A model generated the notes under the pieces. That model saw only the letters and a program-made list of their open reading frames with translations. It made no database searches and was not told the origin of the DNA. A stretch of 64,000 bases of DNA from an uncultured Phycisphaerales bacterium. Its GTDB lineage: Bacteria; Planctomycetota; Phycisphaerae; Tepidisphaerales; Tepidisphaeraceae. Positions 1-11,245 of this stretch are shown here, piece after piece. Each line of letters opens with the position of its first letter. The stretch's first letter is position 1. A program made the translations under genes and the position numbers. The stretch spans positions 47,332-111,331 of the forward strand of contig CAIQIQ010000009.1 of the NCBI GenBank assembly GCA_903871935.1, read 5' to 3'.

Positions 1-684
1 GACATTGCGCAGTCGCTGCCAGCCGTTGGCGCCGTCGATGTCGGCCGCCTCGTATAGCTCGCGCGGCACATCCTGCAGCCCGGCCAGATAGATCACCACC
101 GCATTGCCTACTCCCCAGATACTCATCATGATCAGCGCCGGCATGGCGGTGCGGGCATCGTCCAGCCATGGCGGCGGCATGGTCAGGGGCTGGATCATGT
201 CGCCTCCCTGCAACCCCAGTAGATGATTCAGCCAGGAGAACTGGATCTGCCCCTCGATGCCGCAGAAGCTCAGCACATGATTCAGCAGGCCCAGCTTGGC
301 ATTGAAGATCCACATCCACAGCATGCTGGAGGCGACCACCGGCACCAGTGAAGGCAGGAAGATGATGGTGCGATAGACGCTCTGGCCGCGGATATTCTGG
401 TTTAGCAGCAGCGCCAGCCCCACCGAGACCATCAGCCCGGCCGGCAGTGCCACCATCGCGTAGTAACCGGTATTGCGGAGCGTGCGCCAGAAGTCGTCAT
501 CGCGCATCAGCTCCCGGTAATTCTCCGTCCCCACCCACAGCGGCGACTGCAACAGCGAGTAATCGCAGAAACTGTAATAGAGCGAGAGCGCCACCGGCAG
601 CAGCGTGAAGGCGAGAAACCCAACGATCCACGGCGAAATGAACGCTATGCCGCGCGAAAAATCCTGCCAGTCTTTACGTGTCAT
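1..684 (-). CDS. Sugar ABC transporter permease, MalF/UgpA type (3' end outside window)
   Basis: Inner-membrane permease of a carbohydrate ABC importer. The reading frame starts at ATG 684-682 (protein begins MTRKDWQDFSRGIAF) and runs open off the left edge, so the C-terminus is missing. Visible are a first membrane segment (SPWIVGFLAFTLLPVALS), further hydrophobic segments, and near the edge the EAA cytoplasmic loop that contacts the ATPase (ELYEAADIDGANGWQRLRNV). The start codon overlaps the stop of the upstream ParD-like gene as ATGA, and the binding-protein gene lies just beyond it, so all three are probably co-transcribed. Family assignment is firm; the sugar is unknown. Confidence 0.9.
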   Translation of the reverse strand, partial: MTRKDWQDFSRGIAFISPWIVGFLAFTLLPVALSLYYSFCDYSLLQSPLWVGTENYRELMRDDDFWRTLRNTGYYAMVALPAGLMVSVGLALLLNQNIRGQSVYRTIIFLPSLVPVVASSMLWMWIFNAKLGLLNHVLSFCGIEGQIQFSWLNHLLGLQGGDMIQPLTMPPPWLDDARTAMPALIMMSIWGVGNAVVIYLAGLQDVPRELYEAADIDGANGWQRLRNV

Positions 685-950
685 GCCTTTGCTTTCCTGG
701 CACGCGACGTCTTGAGTCGCTTCCGGGCTTCCGCCCGCAGATTGGCCCAGTACTTGTCGCCGGCCTCCTCCATCTTGCCGGACGCCATTGACTCCAGGAT
801 CAGCGACTCCACCTCTCGCTTCATCTGCCGCTGGCGCTCCCTCCGCAGCATCTCGCGGACATATTCGCTTGCAGTACTGAATCCGCCTATGTCTACTTGC
901 TTATCAACCCATTTCCTGAGGTCCCCGGGCAACGATATGTTCATGGTCAT
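681..950 (-). CDS. ParD/CopG-like antitoxin, orphan, inside sugar ABC operon
   Basis: Small ribbon-helix-helix type protein. The stretch MNISLPGDLRKWVDKQV followed by GGFSTASEYVREMLRRE is the ParD/CopG signature: a DNA-binding beta strand, then two helices. The C-terminal half is a basic and acidic helix of the kind that binds a ParE toxin. No ParE or RelE toxin gene is adjacent: upstream is the sugar-binding protein and downstream, overlapping by ATGA, is the permease. Several in-frame ATGs exist (1001, 980, 956, 950, 944); 950 is chosen because ParD proteins usually begin just before this strand. It may be a relic antitoxin or a regulator of the transporter. Confidence 0.75.
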   Translation of the reverse strand: MTMNISLPGDLRKWVDKQVDIGGFSTASEYVREMLRRERQRQMKREVESLILESMASGKMEEAGDKYWANLRAEARKRLKTSRARKAKA

Positions 951-1019
951 TCGCATGGGAAGATCATACCCGCCATCCATGTTGGCTTCCATTTGTGGCA
1001 CACTTCACGTCCGGGTATC

Positions 1020-2528
1020 TCACTGCCTACCTCGCTTGCCCTGAAGATCCAGGAACTTCTTATACGCAGCCGTCATCCGCTCCTGGGCATCGTCCATCGC
1101 CTGCTTCGGAGTGGCCTGCAACAGGTAGATACGCTGGATCGCGAACGCCATCTCATCGCCCACCCGCGGCCAGATCCCGATCTGCGGCACGCCAAAGGCA
1201 TTGGGGCTGTCGGCCAGTTGGTTGAATATCGCGATATACGGGTTGGGATGCTCGTTCAGGAACTTCTCACTCGCCTTCGCCAACGGTGAGTTCTTGCAGT
1301 GCATGCTGCACAGGCGTTCCATCACATCCTGGCGATTGACAAAGGCGATGAATTCAAACGCCTCCTTGGGGTGCTCGGCGCCGCGCGGAATAACCAGCGT
1401 GTCAAAACCGCAGTAAGAGACATCCTTGAGCCCCGGCTCCGCCGGCGGCGCTGGGATGAACCCCCACGAGCAGTACGCGCGCCGTTCCTCGGCCGGCACC
1501 AGCGCTGCCCATTTGAGCATCCGATCCTCGCTTGAGAGTTTCCCGGAAGCGACCTCGCCGGCCAGTTGCTCATCCAGCTTCTGCCGCTCTGGCGGCATGT
1601 TCCAGCGGTTCATCTCCGGGCGAAGGTTCTCAATGTAGTTTGCCATCCACGGCCCCTGCTGCACCATGGCCACAGCACCGGTAAGGAACGGGTTCTGTGT
1701 AGAGTTGAACTGGCCGAAGCCCGAGCGAAACTCGCCCATGCTCTCCAGGCCCAGCCGCCGCGAATACGCCTGGATCCACTCCATGGCTTTGACCATCTGC
1801 GGGTGGTTGAGTTGCAGCTTCCCTGTTCTTTCATCAAAGATGCTCACGCCGAACCACTGCCCCGTATAGCTGACGAACCAGCCCGGCTCCATCGGGATGT
1901 ACCCGGCCACCTGGATCCGGTCCCGGCCGGAACTGGTCTTCTCCACCACATCCATCGCCCTGGCCCAGCGGTCCATTTCATCCAGTGTGGCCGGCAAACG
2001 ATCAGGATCGAGCCCCGCCTGCCGCAGTGCATCCGCGCGCTCGGCCACGATCTTCTTGTTGTAGTGCAGCCCCATCGACATCGGCGTGCTGATCAGTGCA
2101 TAGAGCTTGCCCTCATAGGTGCAGGCCTTCCAGAAGACGGGCTTGTAATAGCTCTGCGTGATGCCATGCGACCGCGCCAACTCATCCAGCGGCTCCAGGG
2201 CATCGAGCGTGGCATACTGCACCACCTGGGTGTCCCACAGTCCGGCTATGTCCGGCGGCACACCGCCCGCCGTCGACACCAGCGTCTTCTGGTTGATGTT
2301 GCTCATCGACAGATACTGGACGTAGATACCCTTATCTTTGCCCACCGTGTCGTTGAACCGGTCGACGATCTTCTGCATCTGGCTCGCTTCGTTGCCGGTC
2401 CACTTCTCCCAATACTGGACGATCACCCGATCATGAACCGGAGGAATGTCGGCCCGCGGGCCAAAGATCAGCACATAAGCCACCGCCAGCAGCGCCAGGA
2501 TCGTGATGGTCGGCTTGAAGTACTTCAT
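1020..2528 (-). CDS. Extracellular sugar-binding protein of ABC importer
   Basis: Periplasmic solute-binding protein (family 1 type) that delivers sugars to the permease encoded downstream. The chosen start (MKYFKPTITILALLAVAY) gives an N-terminal signal anchor without a lipobox cysteine. The mature part shows binding-protein landmarks: an early IVQYWEKWTG strand, a GGVPPDIAGLWDTQV hinge-like segment, and a C-terminal GVPQIGIWPRVGDEM region followed by ERMTAAYKKFLD. Longer starts up to 2606 would overlap cdsA and lack a sensible signal, so 2528 is preferred; it lies 10 nt after the cdsA stop. About 502 residues, somewhat long for the family. Confidence 0.88.
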   Translation of the reverse strand: MKYFKPTITILALLAVAYVLIFGPRADIPPVHDRVIVQYWEKWTGNEASQMQKIVDRFNDTVGKDKGIYVQYLSMSNINQKTLVSTAGGVPPDIAGLWDTQVVQYATLDALEPLDELARSHGITQSYYKPVFWKACTYEGKLYALISTPMSMGLHYNKKIVAERADALRQAGLDPDRLPATLDEMDRWARAMDVVEKTSSGRDRIQVAGYIPMEPGWFVSYTGQWFGVSIFDERTGKLQLNHPQMVKAMEWIQAYSRRLGLESMGEFRSGFGQFNSTQNPFLTGAVAMVQQGPWMANYIENLRPEMNRWNMPPERQKLDEQLAGEVASGKLSSEDRMLKWAALVPAEERRAYCSWGFIPAPPAEPGLKDVSYCGFDTLVIPRGAEHPKEAFEFIAFVNRQDVMERLCSMHCKNSPLAKASEKFLNEHPNPYIAIFNQLADSPNAFGVPQIGIWPRVGDEMAFAIQRIYLLQATPKQAMDDAQERMTAAYKKFLDLQGKRGRQ

Positions 2529-2538
2529 CGGTACCGCT

Positions 2539-3435
2539 TCATCCATGCCGGGCGAAAATGCTGAACAGCAGATATGCAAACGGGGCCGCCAGCAATGGCG
2601 AGTCAATCACATCGAGTATCCCGCCGAATCCGGGAATTGACGCCCCCGAATCCTTCACCGCCGCATCCCGCTTCATCATGCTTTCCAGAAGGTCGCCAAC
2701 CTGGCCGATCGCCCCGATCACCGCACCGAAGATCAGCCCCTTTTCCCATGAGAAGTACTGCATCGCCGCAGCGCAGCTCGCCCCCACAGCCGCAGATGTC
2801 GCCACCCCGCAGATCAGCCCTTCCCAGGTCTTCCCGGGCGAAAGCCAGGGAATCAGCTTATGCCGACCCAGCGCCCGACCGCCGAAATACGCGCCGATAT
2901 CGGTGGATTTCACAATCAGCAGCACCGTCAGGATCACCATCGTGCTGCCCCGGAACTGCGGCGTATCCTTCACCCGCAGCGCGATCAGGAACCACGCCAA
3001 TCCGCCCAGGTACATCGTTGCCAAGACCGTGCCTGCCATATCGTGGATGGCATCATGGGTCTGGCGGCTCCACGCCCGCCGCAAGGCGGCCAGCATCATC
3101 ACCGAAACTACAATCAGCGCCAGCGAAGTCGTCCCATAGGGCTTGAATCCGGCAAACTGCGTCAGGAACGCATGGATTGCCAGCGCCGTGGAGCCAATGC
3201 CGGAGAACACTCGATACGGCTTCACCTGCACCGCCGCGAACAGCGAAGCTAGCTCGCCCGTGGCGGCCGGCAGAACGATCATGCAGATCGCCAGCAGGCC
3301 AATGCCGCCGATGCCATCGGGAAAGCGGGGACCGATCGTCCACTGCTGCGCTGCCCAATCAAGGTAGAGCAGTCCGATCAGGACTGCGCCCATAGCCACA
3401 CCGAACGTCAGACGATTGCGAAGCGCTGCTTCCAT
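2539..3435 (-). CDS. cdsA: Phosphatidate cytidylyltransferase
   Basis: Makes CDP-diacylglycerol from CTP and phosphatidic acid at the inner membrane, the branch point for phospholipid synthesis. The 298-residue protein is almost entirely hydrophobic with about eight membrane segments. The C-terminal family signature is present but divergent: SMMKRDAAVKDSGASIPG is followed by FGGILDVIDS, where the usual His-Gly-Gly and Asp-Arg are replaced by Phe-Gly-Gly and Asp-Val. The upstream GAYFGGRALGRHKL and SPGKTWEG stretches are typical. It precedes the sugar-binding gene on the same strand with a 10-nt gap, but a functional link is not obvious. Confidence 0.92.
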   Translation of the reverse strand: MEAALRNRLTFGVAMGAVLIGLLYLDWAAQQWTIGPRFPDGIGGIGLLAICMIVLPAATGELASLFAAVQVKPYRVFSGIGSTALAIHAFLTQFAGFKPYGTTSLALIVVSVMMLAALRRAWSRQTHDAIHDMAGTVLATMYLGGLAWFLIALRVKDTPQFRGSTMVILTVLLIVKSTDIGAYFGGRALGRHKLIPWLSPGKTWEGLICGVATSAAVGASCAAAMQYFSWEKGLIFGAVIGAIGQVGDLLESMMKRDAAVKDSGASIPGFGGILDVIDSPLLAAPFAYLLFSIFARHG

Positions 3436-3484
3436 GCATCAGCAAGTGTAGCCGCCGAATGGCGCCGGGCAAAATGCGCACGCG

Positions 3485-4248
3485 CTAGACCCTCTTCACC
3501 GGCTCCATGGTCTCCGTGGTGCTGGCTCGCATGTAGTCGCGGTTCATCCGCGCGATGAAGTCGATGGTAATGCCCTTGGGACAAACCGCCTCGCACTCGC
3601 CATGGTTGGAGCAGGCGCCAAAGCCCAGCTCATCCATCTTGTTGACCATGCGCAATGCCCGCTGGTGCCGCTCTGGCTGGCCCTGCGGCAGGAGGCCCAG
3701 GTGGCTGATCTTCGCCGCCGTAAACAGCATCGCCGACCCATTGGGACACGCGGCCACGCACGCCCCGCAGCCGATGCACGCGGCCGCATCCATGGCTCGA
3801 TCCGCCTTGTTCTTGGGGATCAGCATGGCGTTGGCATCGGGTGAACTGCCGGTGCGGGCGGAGATGAATCCCCCCGCCTGCACGATCTTGTCCAGCGAGC
3901 TGCGGTCGACCACCAGGTCCTTGATGATCGGGAACGCCCGCGAGCGGAACGGCTCAGCGATGATCGTATCGCCATCCTTGAAATGCCGCATGAAGAGCTG
4001 GCAGGTCGTCGTCAGTTTCGCCGGCCCGTGCGCTTCGCCGCTGATCATGAAGCCGCAGCTTCCACAGATGCCTTCGCGGCAGTCATGGTCGAATGCCACC
4101 GGCACCTCACCCTTGCCGATCAATTGCTCGTTGAGCGTGTCCAGAAGCTCCAGGAACGACATATCCGGGCTGACATCGTCCATGGGGTACGCCACCAGGG
4201 CGCCCTTTTTGCCGGGGCCTTCCTGCCGCCATATCTTAAGCATCAACT

Positions 4249-4252
<4 letters not shown>
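3485..4252 (-). CDS. sdhB: Succinate dehydrogenase/fumarate reductase iron-sulfur subunit
   Basis: Electron-transfer subunit of complex II. It carries the [2Fe-2S] plant-type ferredoxin motif ([11 protein letters not shown] with a later Cys in KLTTTC) and two bacterial ferredoxin clusters ([24 protein letters not shown]) that hold the [4Fe-4S] and [3Fe-4S] centres. About 255 residues from the chosen ATG ([10 protein letters not shown]), which overlaps the sdhA stop as ATGA. Longer starts up to 4342 only add sequence that overlaps sdhA. It is the last gene of sdhC-sdhA-sdhB and belongs to the non-classical type that pairs with a single cytochrome b subunit. Confidence 0.96.
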
Positions 4253-6165
<1,913 letters not shown>

Positions 6166-6182
6166 GGTATCTGTCTCCAGCT

Positions 6183-6839
6183 TTACTTCACGATTCCCAC
6201 CAGCACCGCCACCGGGATGGCGATGTAGCCTGCCGCAATCACGATCGCCACTACCGGCGCCACCGTTCGCCGCAGCCACCGGTACCTCGGGTTGCTGATC
6301 CCCACCGTCTGCAGCATGCTCCAGATCCCGTGATAGAGGTGCGTCCCCAGGATCAGCATCGCCACGATATAGACGATCGATATGACCGGCACCTGAAATG
6401 CCGACACGACGTTCGTATAGACGTCCGTCTCGCTGTACCCCGGCCCGGTTGTCAGCCACGTGAACATCATCAGGTGATACGCCACATACAGGAAAACCAG
6501 CGGCCCGGTTACGATCATCGTCCGCGCGGCGTAGTCGGTCTCAATATCTTTCCTGTACGCATAGCCGACCGGTCGCGCCCGCCAGTTAGCCAGCGTTACC
6601 TTCACCGCGGTCGCGATATGCAATGTCACCGCCACCAGCAGCATGGCCCGCGCTCCCCACAGCAGTTCGCCAGTGCTTTTCAGAAACGCCGCATAGACGT
6701 TCAGTCGCTCGGGACCCTCGAAGATCTGCAGGTTGCCCAGCATGTGCCCGACGAGGAACAGGAACAACACCGCTCCGGTTGCGGCCAGAACGACTTTGCT
6801 CCCGACGTTTGTCCGCAGAAACGAAATCAAACGAGTCAT
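6183..6839 (-). CDS. sdhC: Succinate dehydrogenase cytochrome b558 subunit
   Basis: Membrane anchor and quinone-reducing subunit of complex II, single-polypeptide di-haem type (about 218 residues, five predicted membrane helices). Candidate haem ligands are the histidines in [21 protein letters not shown] and HLYHGIW. It is the first gene of the sdhCAB operon, and a GGAG Shine-Dalgarno sits about 8 nt before the ATG. The absence of a separate sdhD agrees with this subtype, known from Bacillus, Bacteroides, epsilon-proteobacteria and other deep lineages. Confidence 0.94.
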   Translation of the reverse strand: MTRLISFLRTNVGSKVVLAATGAVLFLFLVGHMLGNLQIFEGPERLNVYAAFLKSTGELLWGARAMLLVAVTLHIATAVKVTLANWRARPVGYAYRKDIETDYAARTMIVTGPLVFLYVAYHLMMFTWLTTGPGYSETDVYTNVVSAFQVPVISIVYIVAMLILGTHLYHGIWSMLQTVGISNPRYRWLRRTVAPVVAIVIAAGYIAIPVAVLVGIVK

Positions 6840-7148
6840 CTGCTACTCCAATACCCGCGGGGAAACTCAATGGTCGCCGTCGCTAGCGTCGAGGATGACG
6901 CAAAACCTGAAGCGCGGGATTGTACGAGCCGCCCCATGCCAAGCAAGCGCTAACTTCGCTGCAATCGCCGCACACGGAAATCCTCCAAGCCGGTTCAAAA
7001 AGGTGAATGGGGCTGGATCACACACCTGTTGCGATGCCGTCTCTGCTCCTCGTTCCCATCACCGCTTGTTTTCACATGGCCATCCGCACTCAGCGCTTGG
7101 TAGACTACACAGCGGCACCACAATACACGTGCACGGAAGGGAGTAACC
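6840..7148. other. Intergenic region between divergent sdhC and 7149 gene
   Basis: About 309 bases between two divergently oriented genes, so promoters for both should lie here. The sdhC Shine-Dalgarno (GGAG) is just beside its start, and an AAGGGAG box precedes the ATG at 7149. I see no convincing -35/-10 pair, long repeat or RNA structure. Confidence 0.5.
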
Positions 7149-7811
7149 ATGAATACCATGCGTTGGCTCACCCTCGGGACTATGTTGTCAACGTGCAGTG
7201 CAGAACCGGCCGCCGGCCAGTTGCCGCGGCAGCGCCTCTCGTCGCCTGCGACCAATCCTTCACCGGGCAACCAGAACCTGCCCCGCCCCGATGCGCCCAT
7301 CCCCACCGCGAATATCGTCGTCGATGGCCAGATCGAGGATTGGGCCGCTATCCCTGTGCGCCTGCGCCCTAAGCCCGGTGTCACCTCCAGCTACAAGCCT
7401 ACGGCCGTTCGCGTCGCGGCCAATGAACAGTTCGTCTATTTCCTGATAGAACTGGGGCTGGGTGTGCGCGAACGTTTTGACCAGCAGCTTCCCAGCGGCC
7501 GCGTAAGCTCCGGCGCCCTCGGCCACCTCAGGCTCACCGTCGATGGCACGCAGTACAGTGTGTGGCTGCCCACTGGCTTTAGCATGGAGACACCCAAGGG
7601 GCGCCCGACCTTGCTGACGCTCCAGATGAGCTACGAGCTCGGCCGCCAGAACTCGCAGGGCAAAAAGCTCGAGCGGTTGCTCACTAAGGAATATCCCATC
7701 GACCAGGACTTCATCGCCATCGAAGGCAAGTACGTCGAGATCAAGATCCCGCTCGAAACGCTTGCCGCCAAACCGACCTCATCCTGGACCATCGCTTTTG
7801 ATCCCATGTAG
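7149..7811 (+). CDS. Secreted protein with CBM9/DOMON-like beta-sandwich domain
   Basis: About 220 residues. The N-terminus (MRWLTLGTMLSTCSAEP) looks like a secretion signal with a possible lipid-attachment Cys in LSTC. A Pro- and Ser-rich linker follows, then IVVDGQIEDWAAIPVRLRPK, the opening typical of family-9-type carbohydrate-binding or DOMON-like sandwich domains (VDGxxxDW). Later strands (VRVAANEQFVYFLIELG; VEIKIPLETLA) fit that fold. An AAGGGAG ribosome site supports the start. It may bind sugars or act as an envelope protein; no catalytic residues are evident. The cupin genes downstream run the same way with a 120-nt gap. Confidence 0.65.
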   Translation: MNTMRWLTLGTMLSTCSAEPAAGQLPRQRLSSPATNPSPGNQNLPRPDAPIPTANIVVDGQIEDWAAIPVRLRPKPGVTSSYKPTAVRVAANEQFVYFLIELGLGVRERFDQQLPSGRVSSGALGHLRLTVDGTQYSVWLPTGFSMETPKGRPTLLTLQMSYELGRQNSQGKKLERLLTKEYPIDQDFIAIEGKYVEIKIPLETLAAKPTSSWTIAFDPM

Positions 7812-7933
7812 CTGGCAACGTGATCGCACGCCCGCGTAACAGCCGAGCTCTGCCGTCAAGTCGGGACTGTGGTCAATCGCATTCGCCACTGCCTATCATC
7901 CCCCTGTTATCGGCAAGCCATAAGGGGAATCAC

Positions 7934-8398
7934 ATGACTACCGCGACTACCGAATGCCTTCATGTGCGGGCTAACCATGGCCCGCTGCTCAACGTGATCG
8001 GCGACCATCAGCGCATCATCCTCACCGGCGAACAGACCGGCGGCACGATGACGCTGCTTGCCAACTGCAACTCGCCCGGCACCGGCATCCCGCTGCACTT
8101 CCACGGTTCTGAGGATGAGGCCTTCTACATCCTTGAAGGTGAGGTCGAATTCACCGTCGCCGACCAGACGATCATCGCGCGCAAGGGCGATACGATCTTC
8201 GGCGCACGGAAGATCCCCCACGCCTGGAAGGTGATCGGCGATCGTGATGCCCGCATGCTCGTATTCGTGACGCCCGGCGGCTGTGACCGCATGTTCCAGG
8301 AGTTGGCCGACCTATGCCGCGGCGGGCAGCGCCCAGCGCCCGAGACGATCATGGAGATCTGCGGCCGCTACGACGTCCACTTTCAACCGCCCGTTTAG
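7934..8398 (+). CDS. Cupin domain protein
   Basis: Single-domain cupin of about 154 residues. The first metal motif reads GIPLHFHGSEDEAFYILEGEVEF (His-X-His, then Glu) and the second is PHAWKV, giving the usual three-His one-Glu site. A central conserved stretch (IIARKGDTIFGARKIPHAW) is typical of quercetinase-like or isomerase-like cupins. The start MTTATTECL is preferred because AAGGGGAA lies 9 nt upstream; the earlier in-frame ATG at 7820 has no ribosome site. A second cupin follows at 8548, separated by a hairpin. Confidence 0.85.
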   Translation: MTTATTECLHVRANHGPLLNVIGDHQRIILTGEQTGGTMTLLANCNSPGTGIPLHFHGSEDEAFYILEGEVEFTVADQTIIARKGDTIFGARKIPHAWKVIGDRDARMLVFVTPGGCDRMFQELADLCRGGQRPAPETIMEICGRYDVHFQPPV

Positions 8399-8401
8399 GC
8401 T

Positions 8402-8450
8402 CCGTCCGACAATAGATCTGCATCTACAAAGAAAGACTCGGACGGCTTTC
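8402..8450 (+). terminator. Hairpin between the two cupin genes
   Basis: Perfect 8-bp inverted repeat CCGTCCGA (8402-8409) and TCGGACGG (8438-8445) with a 28-base loop, then CTTTC. It starts 3 nt after the stop codon of the first cupin gene, so a terminator or 3'-end processing signal is likely. There is no long T run. Confidence 0.5.
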
Positions 8451-8547
8451 GCGGCAACCTGGGCGGATGTGGAGCCCCGCCCTGCCAGGCGCGGCCTGGT
8501 GAGGCCAGCAAATCCGTTCGACCGTTGACGAGGAAAGGAGTGAATCA

Positions 8548-9096
8548 ATGAGCGTTGTGTCAACTTCCGTCTCCCCTTCTATCGCAGGGGGCCGGGCGCA
8601 GCGATCGCCGCAGCCTGGGTGGCCGGCGCGCGGCATCCATGTCCCGTTCGGCAAAGACCGCCACAATGAGAACGAACTGATGATCTGGGGCATCATCCCC
8701 CTCTCCATCAAAGTATCGACCGCCGACACCGGCGGTGCGCTATTCCTGTTCCAGCACAAAGACATGGGCAAGGGTGGTCCACCCCGGCATGTGCATCACG
8801 AACAGGAAGAATGGTTCTATGCGATCGAGGGCGAATATCGGATCGAAGTCGGCGATGAGCGATTCCTGCTCAGACCTGGCGATTCGGTCCTTGCACCCCG
8901 AAAGGTGCCGCATGTCTGGGCCCACATCAGCAACCATCCGGGCACGCTGTTGACCGCCCTGACCCCTGCCGGAACCTTCGAGACCTTTATCCGCGACGCC
9001 GCGAGGCTTGCGACACTGCCGCCTCCTGAAGAGGTCGCCAGGGCATTCGCGGCCCACGGGATGACCGTCGTCGGACCTCCGCTCCCGATCGAGTGA
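8548..9096 (+). CDS. Cupin domain protein
   Basis: About 182 residues. The cupin core has HVHHEQEEWFYAIEGEYRIEV (metal His-X-His and Glu) and, after RPGDSVLAPRKVPHVWA, the second His. The N-terminal 40 residues precede the barrel. A strong GAGGAAAGGAG Shine-Dalgarno directly before the ATG fixes the start. It resembles the upstream cupin in domain layout and C-terminal FETFIRDAARL helix, so the pair looks like an old duplication that has diverged strongly. Substrate unknown. Confidence 0.85.
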   Translation: MSVVSTSVSPSIAGGRAQRSPQPGWPARGIHVPFGKDRHNENELMIWGIIPLSIKVSTADTGGALFLFQHKDMGKGGPPRHVHHEQEEWFYAIEGEYRIEVGDERFLLRPGDSVLAPRKVPHVWAHISNHPGTLLTALTPAGTFETFIRDAARLATLPPPEEVARAFAAHGMTVVGPPLPIE

Positions 9097-9102
9097 CAGA
9101 GC

Positions 9103-9150
9103 GACGGGGCCGCATTTCTTGAAGCAGGATCTGCGTCCCCGTCAGCCTTT
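9103..9150. terminator. Bidirectional-looking terminator between convergent genes
   Basis: Inverted repeat with arms GACGGGG (9103-9109) and CCCCGTC (9137-9143), extended inward by CGCA (9111-9114) and TGCG (9132-9135) across one mismatch, followed by AGCCTTT. It lies between the convergent cupin gene and the 9183 gene, 7 nt after the cupin stop. Confidence 0.6.
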
Positions 9151-9182
9151 CGACGTCATTGGCCTCGGTCTCCGGGAGCCCG

Positions 9183-11102
9183 TTACGTTGCAGGCATCTC
9201 CTGCTTGCTCACATCACCCGGCTTCTTCAACTGGGCTTGCGCCTCCTCCGCCGTGATGATCCTGCCATCCTCGGCATACGACAGTGCCTGGTATCCCTTA
9301 ATTGAGACGCCGGGGAAGATCTCTTCCACCCGGTGGCGGTGACGCTGCATGATCTCCATCTTCTTCTCCAGCAGCTCCGGTATGTTCTGCGGGAGCGCAT
9401 ACGTGCTCTCTTTGCCAGTCACAATCAGCGGCGCAATCGGCTTCTTCAGCAGTTCAATAATGTGCCGGCAATTCTCGATCTCCCAGTCAATCATCTCGTA
9501 CAGCCGCTGTTTTTCGCGGGGCTGTGCCCATTTGTCCTGTTCGGGGTGACCGGTAAACCGATCTATCACCCATTGCACACCCACCGCATGCAGCTCGCAG
9601 CGCAGCAGGCTTGCCAGCATATCAATCCTGTCCCGCTGGTCTTTGAGATACGCCCAGGCAGTGGATTTCTTCTTCGCCGTCTTCAGTTCCTTCTCCAGAC
9701 TCGCGATCGCCCGTTTGAACTGGTCCTGCTGCTGTTCGAGCGGGTCGTAGCGCGAAGCGTATTGGTCCACAGTCAACGCCGGCTTGTTCTCATCAACCAG
9801 CAGCGTCCTAAAGCTCAATTCCAGATCCCGGTCCTTCATCGAGTATTGCGACCAGTAGCCGCGCTCTTCGGCATTCAGAGCCGAAGGCACCGGCACAAAC
9901 GGACGCGTCAGCCAGCGCCTTCCCATGATCGCGTAGAAGAAGCTGAACCCGTGCGTCTGCCGCAGCGCGTAGTCCACATCTTTCCACGCCGAATAAAGGC
10001 CATCAGCATGCTTCTTCCCGACCAGTTCCACCGCAACGGCATAGACGATTTCGTCGACCTCCCGCAGATTCGCCGGGCATTTCTTAAAGCATCGCTCCGC
10101 CAATAGCTGCAGCGGCGATTTGCTGCCCGGGATCGGTCCTTCCTGCAGATATCCGCTGGCGAGATACTTCACGCCCTGGGCCTTCATGTCCATGAGCTTC
10201 TCGGCCGCCTGAAAGAGAAAAGGCGGAGCAATGAATGGTTGCCACAGGTACCCGCCGGTCACATCAACCTGGGAGAGAAACTCTATCTTCGTTCCCTTGC
10301 ATTGCTCGCGTCCCCTTTCCATCAGCCGGGTTGGAGGCTTGAGCGCCGCCGTCAGCGATACCAGTTCCCGCGGCGTAAAGTGACCGGGGCTAAAGTCAAT
10401 CTGCAACTCCCTGCCCCCCGCTTTGCTCCCGTCTCGAATCGCCTGGAACCATTGCTGCACTCTCTCGCCCATGTCTCTGCCTCTTGTCGCCTCAGGACCA
10501 TTCGGGCCGGGGTACAGCCCTTCACACCAGTTGATCCCGCCACCCGAGTCGTTCGTCCATACGGTGAGCCGACCGATCGCCGGCGCGATCTCCACCAGCT
10601 TCTTCCCAAGCTGATAGTAGTGTTCCAACACCGCCTTGTTGTCGATGTTCAGCGCATAGTGGGCGGAGCGCGAGACCGCCGGCTGGTCGCATCGGCATCC
10701 TTTGAGCTCCGGCTTATCCTCATACCATGGCGTGGGCATCCACACCGGCTCAAGCACTCTTATCGAAGCGCTCATCTCATATTTCAGCAGGATGTCGCTC
10801 TTCCACTTGAGCATTTCCTGATTGGCTCGATACGTCTCGGGTTTGAAATACCCGTGGATCAGATCGGTCTCCACCACTTTGTGGAGCGAACCGGCCATCA
10901 CTGTGAAAGACTCCCACGAATCCTCCAGGCTCGTCCTCTGCTCCCATGTCGGCCCAGTGATCGGCTCAATGCTCACCATCCTGTAACCGCTCTTCTTCGC
11001 GGCCTTCACTCTCGCCTCAAACGCCCCAGGCTCCGCCGCATCGCACCCCACAGATACCGGAACAAAATCGGGTTGCTTCACCGAACGCTTTCTCGCTTGC
11101 AT
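9183..11102 (-). CDS. Large protein of unknown function, possibly glycoside-hydrolase-like
   Basis: 639 residues with no signal peptide. The start is supported by AAGGAG 5-6 nt before ATG 11102-11100. The N-terminal 350 residues alternate beta-strand and helix segments (for example VPVSVGCDAAEPGAFE, IGRLTVWTNDSGGGINW, LQIDFSPGHFTPRELVSL), reminiscent of TIM-barrel carbohydrate enzymes, with acidic residues in WTNDSGG as catalytic candidates. The C-terminal 250 residues are helical and charged (KKKSTAWAYLKDQRDRID). I do not recognise the family. It lies convergent to the cupins and divergent from lemA. Confidence 0.6.
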   Translation of the reverse strand: MQARKRSVKQPDFVPVSVGCDAAEPGAFEARVKAAKKSGYRMVSIEPITGPTWEQRTSLEDSWESFTVMAGSLHKVVETDLIHGYFKPETYRANQEMLKWKSDILLKYEMSASIRVLEPVWMPTPWYEDKPELKGCRCDQPAVSRSAHYALNIDNKAVLEHYYQLGKKLVEIAPAIGRLTVWTNDSGGGINWCEGLYPGPNGPEATRGRDMGERVQQWFQAIRDGSKAGGRELQIDFSPGHFTPRELVSLTAALKPPTRLMERGREQCKGTKIEFLSQVDVTGGYLWQPFIAPPFLFQAAEKLMDMKAQGVKYLASGYLQEGPIPGSKSPLQLLAERCFKKCPANLREVDEIVYAVAVELVGKKHADGLYSAWKDVDYALRQTHGFSFFYAIMGRRWLTRPFVPVPSALNAEERGYWSQYSMKDRDLELSFRTLLVDENKPALTVDQYASRYDPLEQQQDQFKRAIASLEKELKTAKKKSTAWAYLKDQRDRIDMLASLLRCELHAVGVQWVIDRFTGHPEQDKWAQPREKQRLYEMIDWEIENCRHIIELLKKPIAPLIVTGKESTYALPQNIPELLEKKMEIMQRHRHRVEEIFPGVSIKGYQALSYAEDGRIITAEEAQAQLKKPGDVSKQEMPAT

Positions 11103-11245
11103 GGATGCTCCTTGCTGAATAGCCGTGGGACACGAACGACCATCATACGAGCCGCCCGGCCCTTGCTACAAACATCCGCCGCATTTGGAATATGCGAATC
11201 CCCGCACTTCTCATAACATGTCTATATCACGTTCGAAGGGAAGAT

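Noticed and set aside
1566..2564. 332-codon plus-strand frame over the sugar-binding gene
   Set aside because: Antisense shadow of a clear binding protein; no ribosome site and an Arg/His-rich composition.
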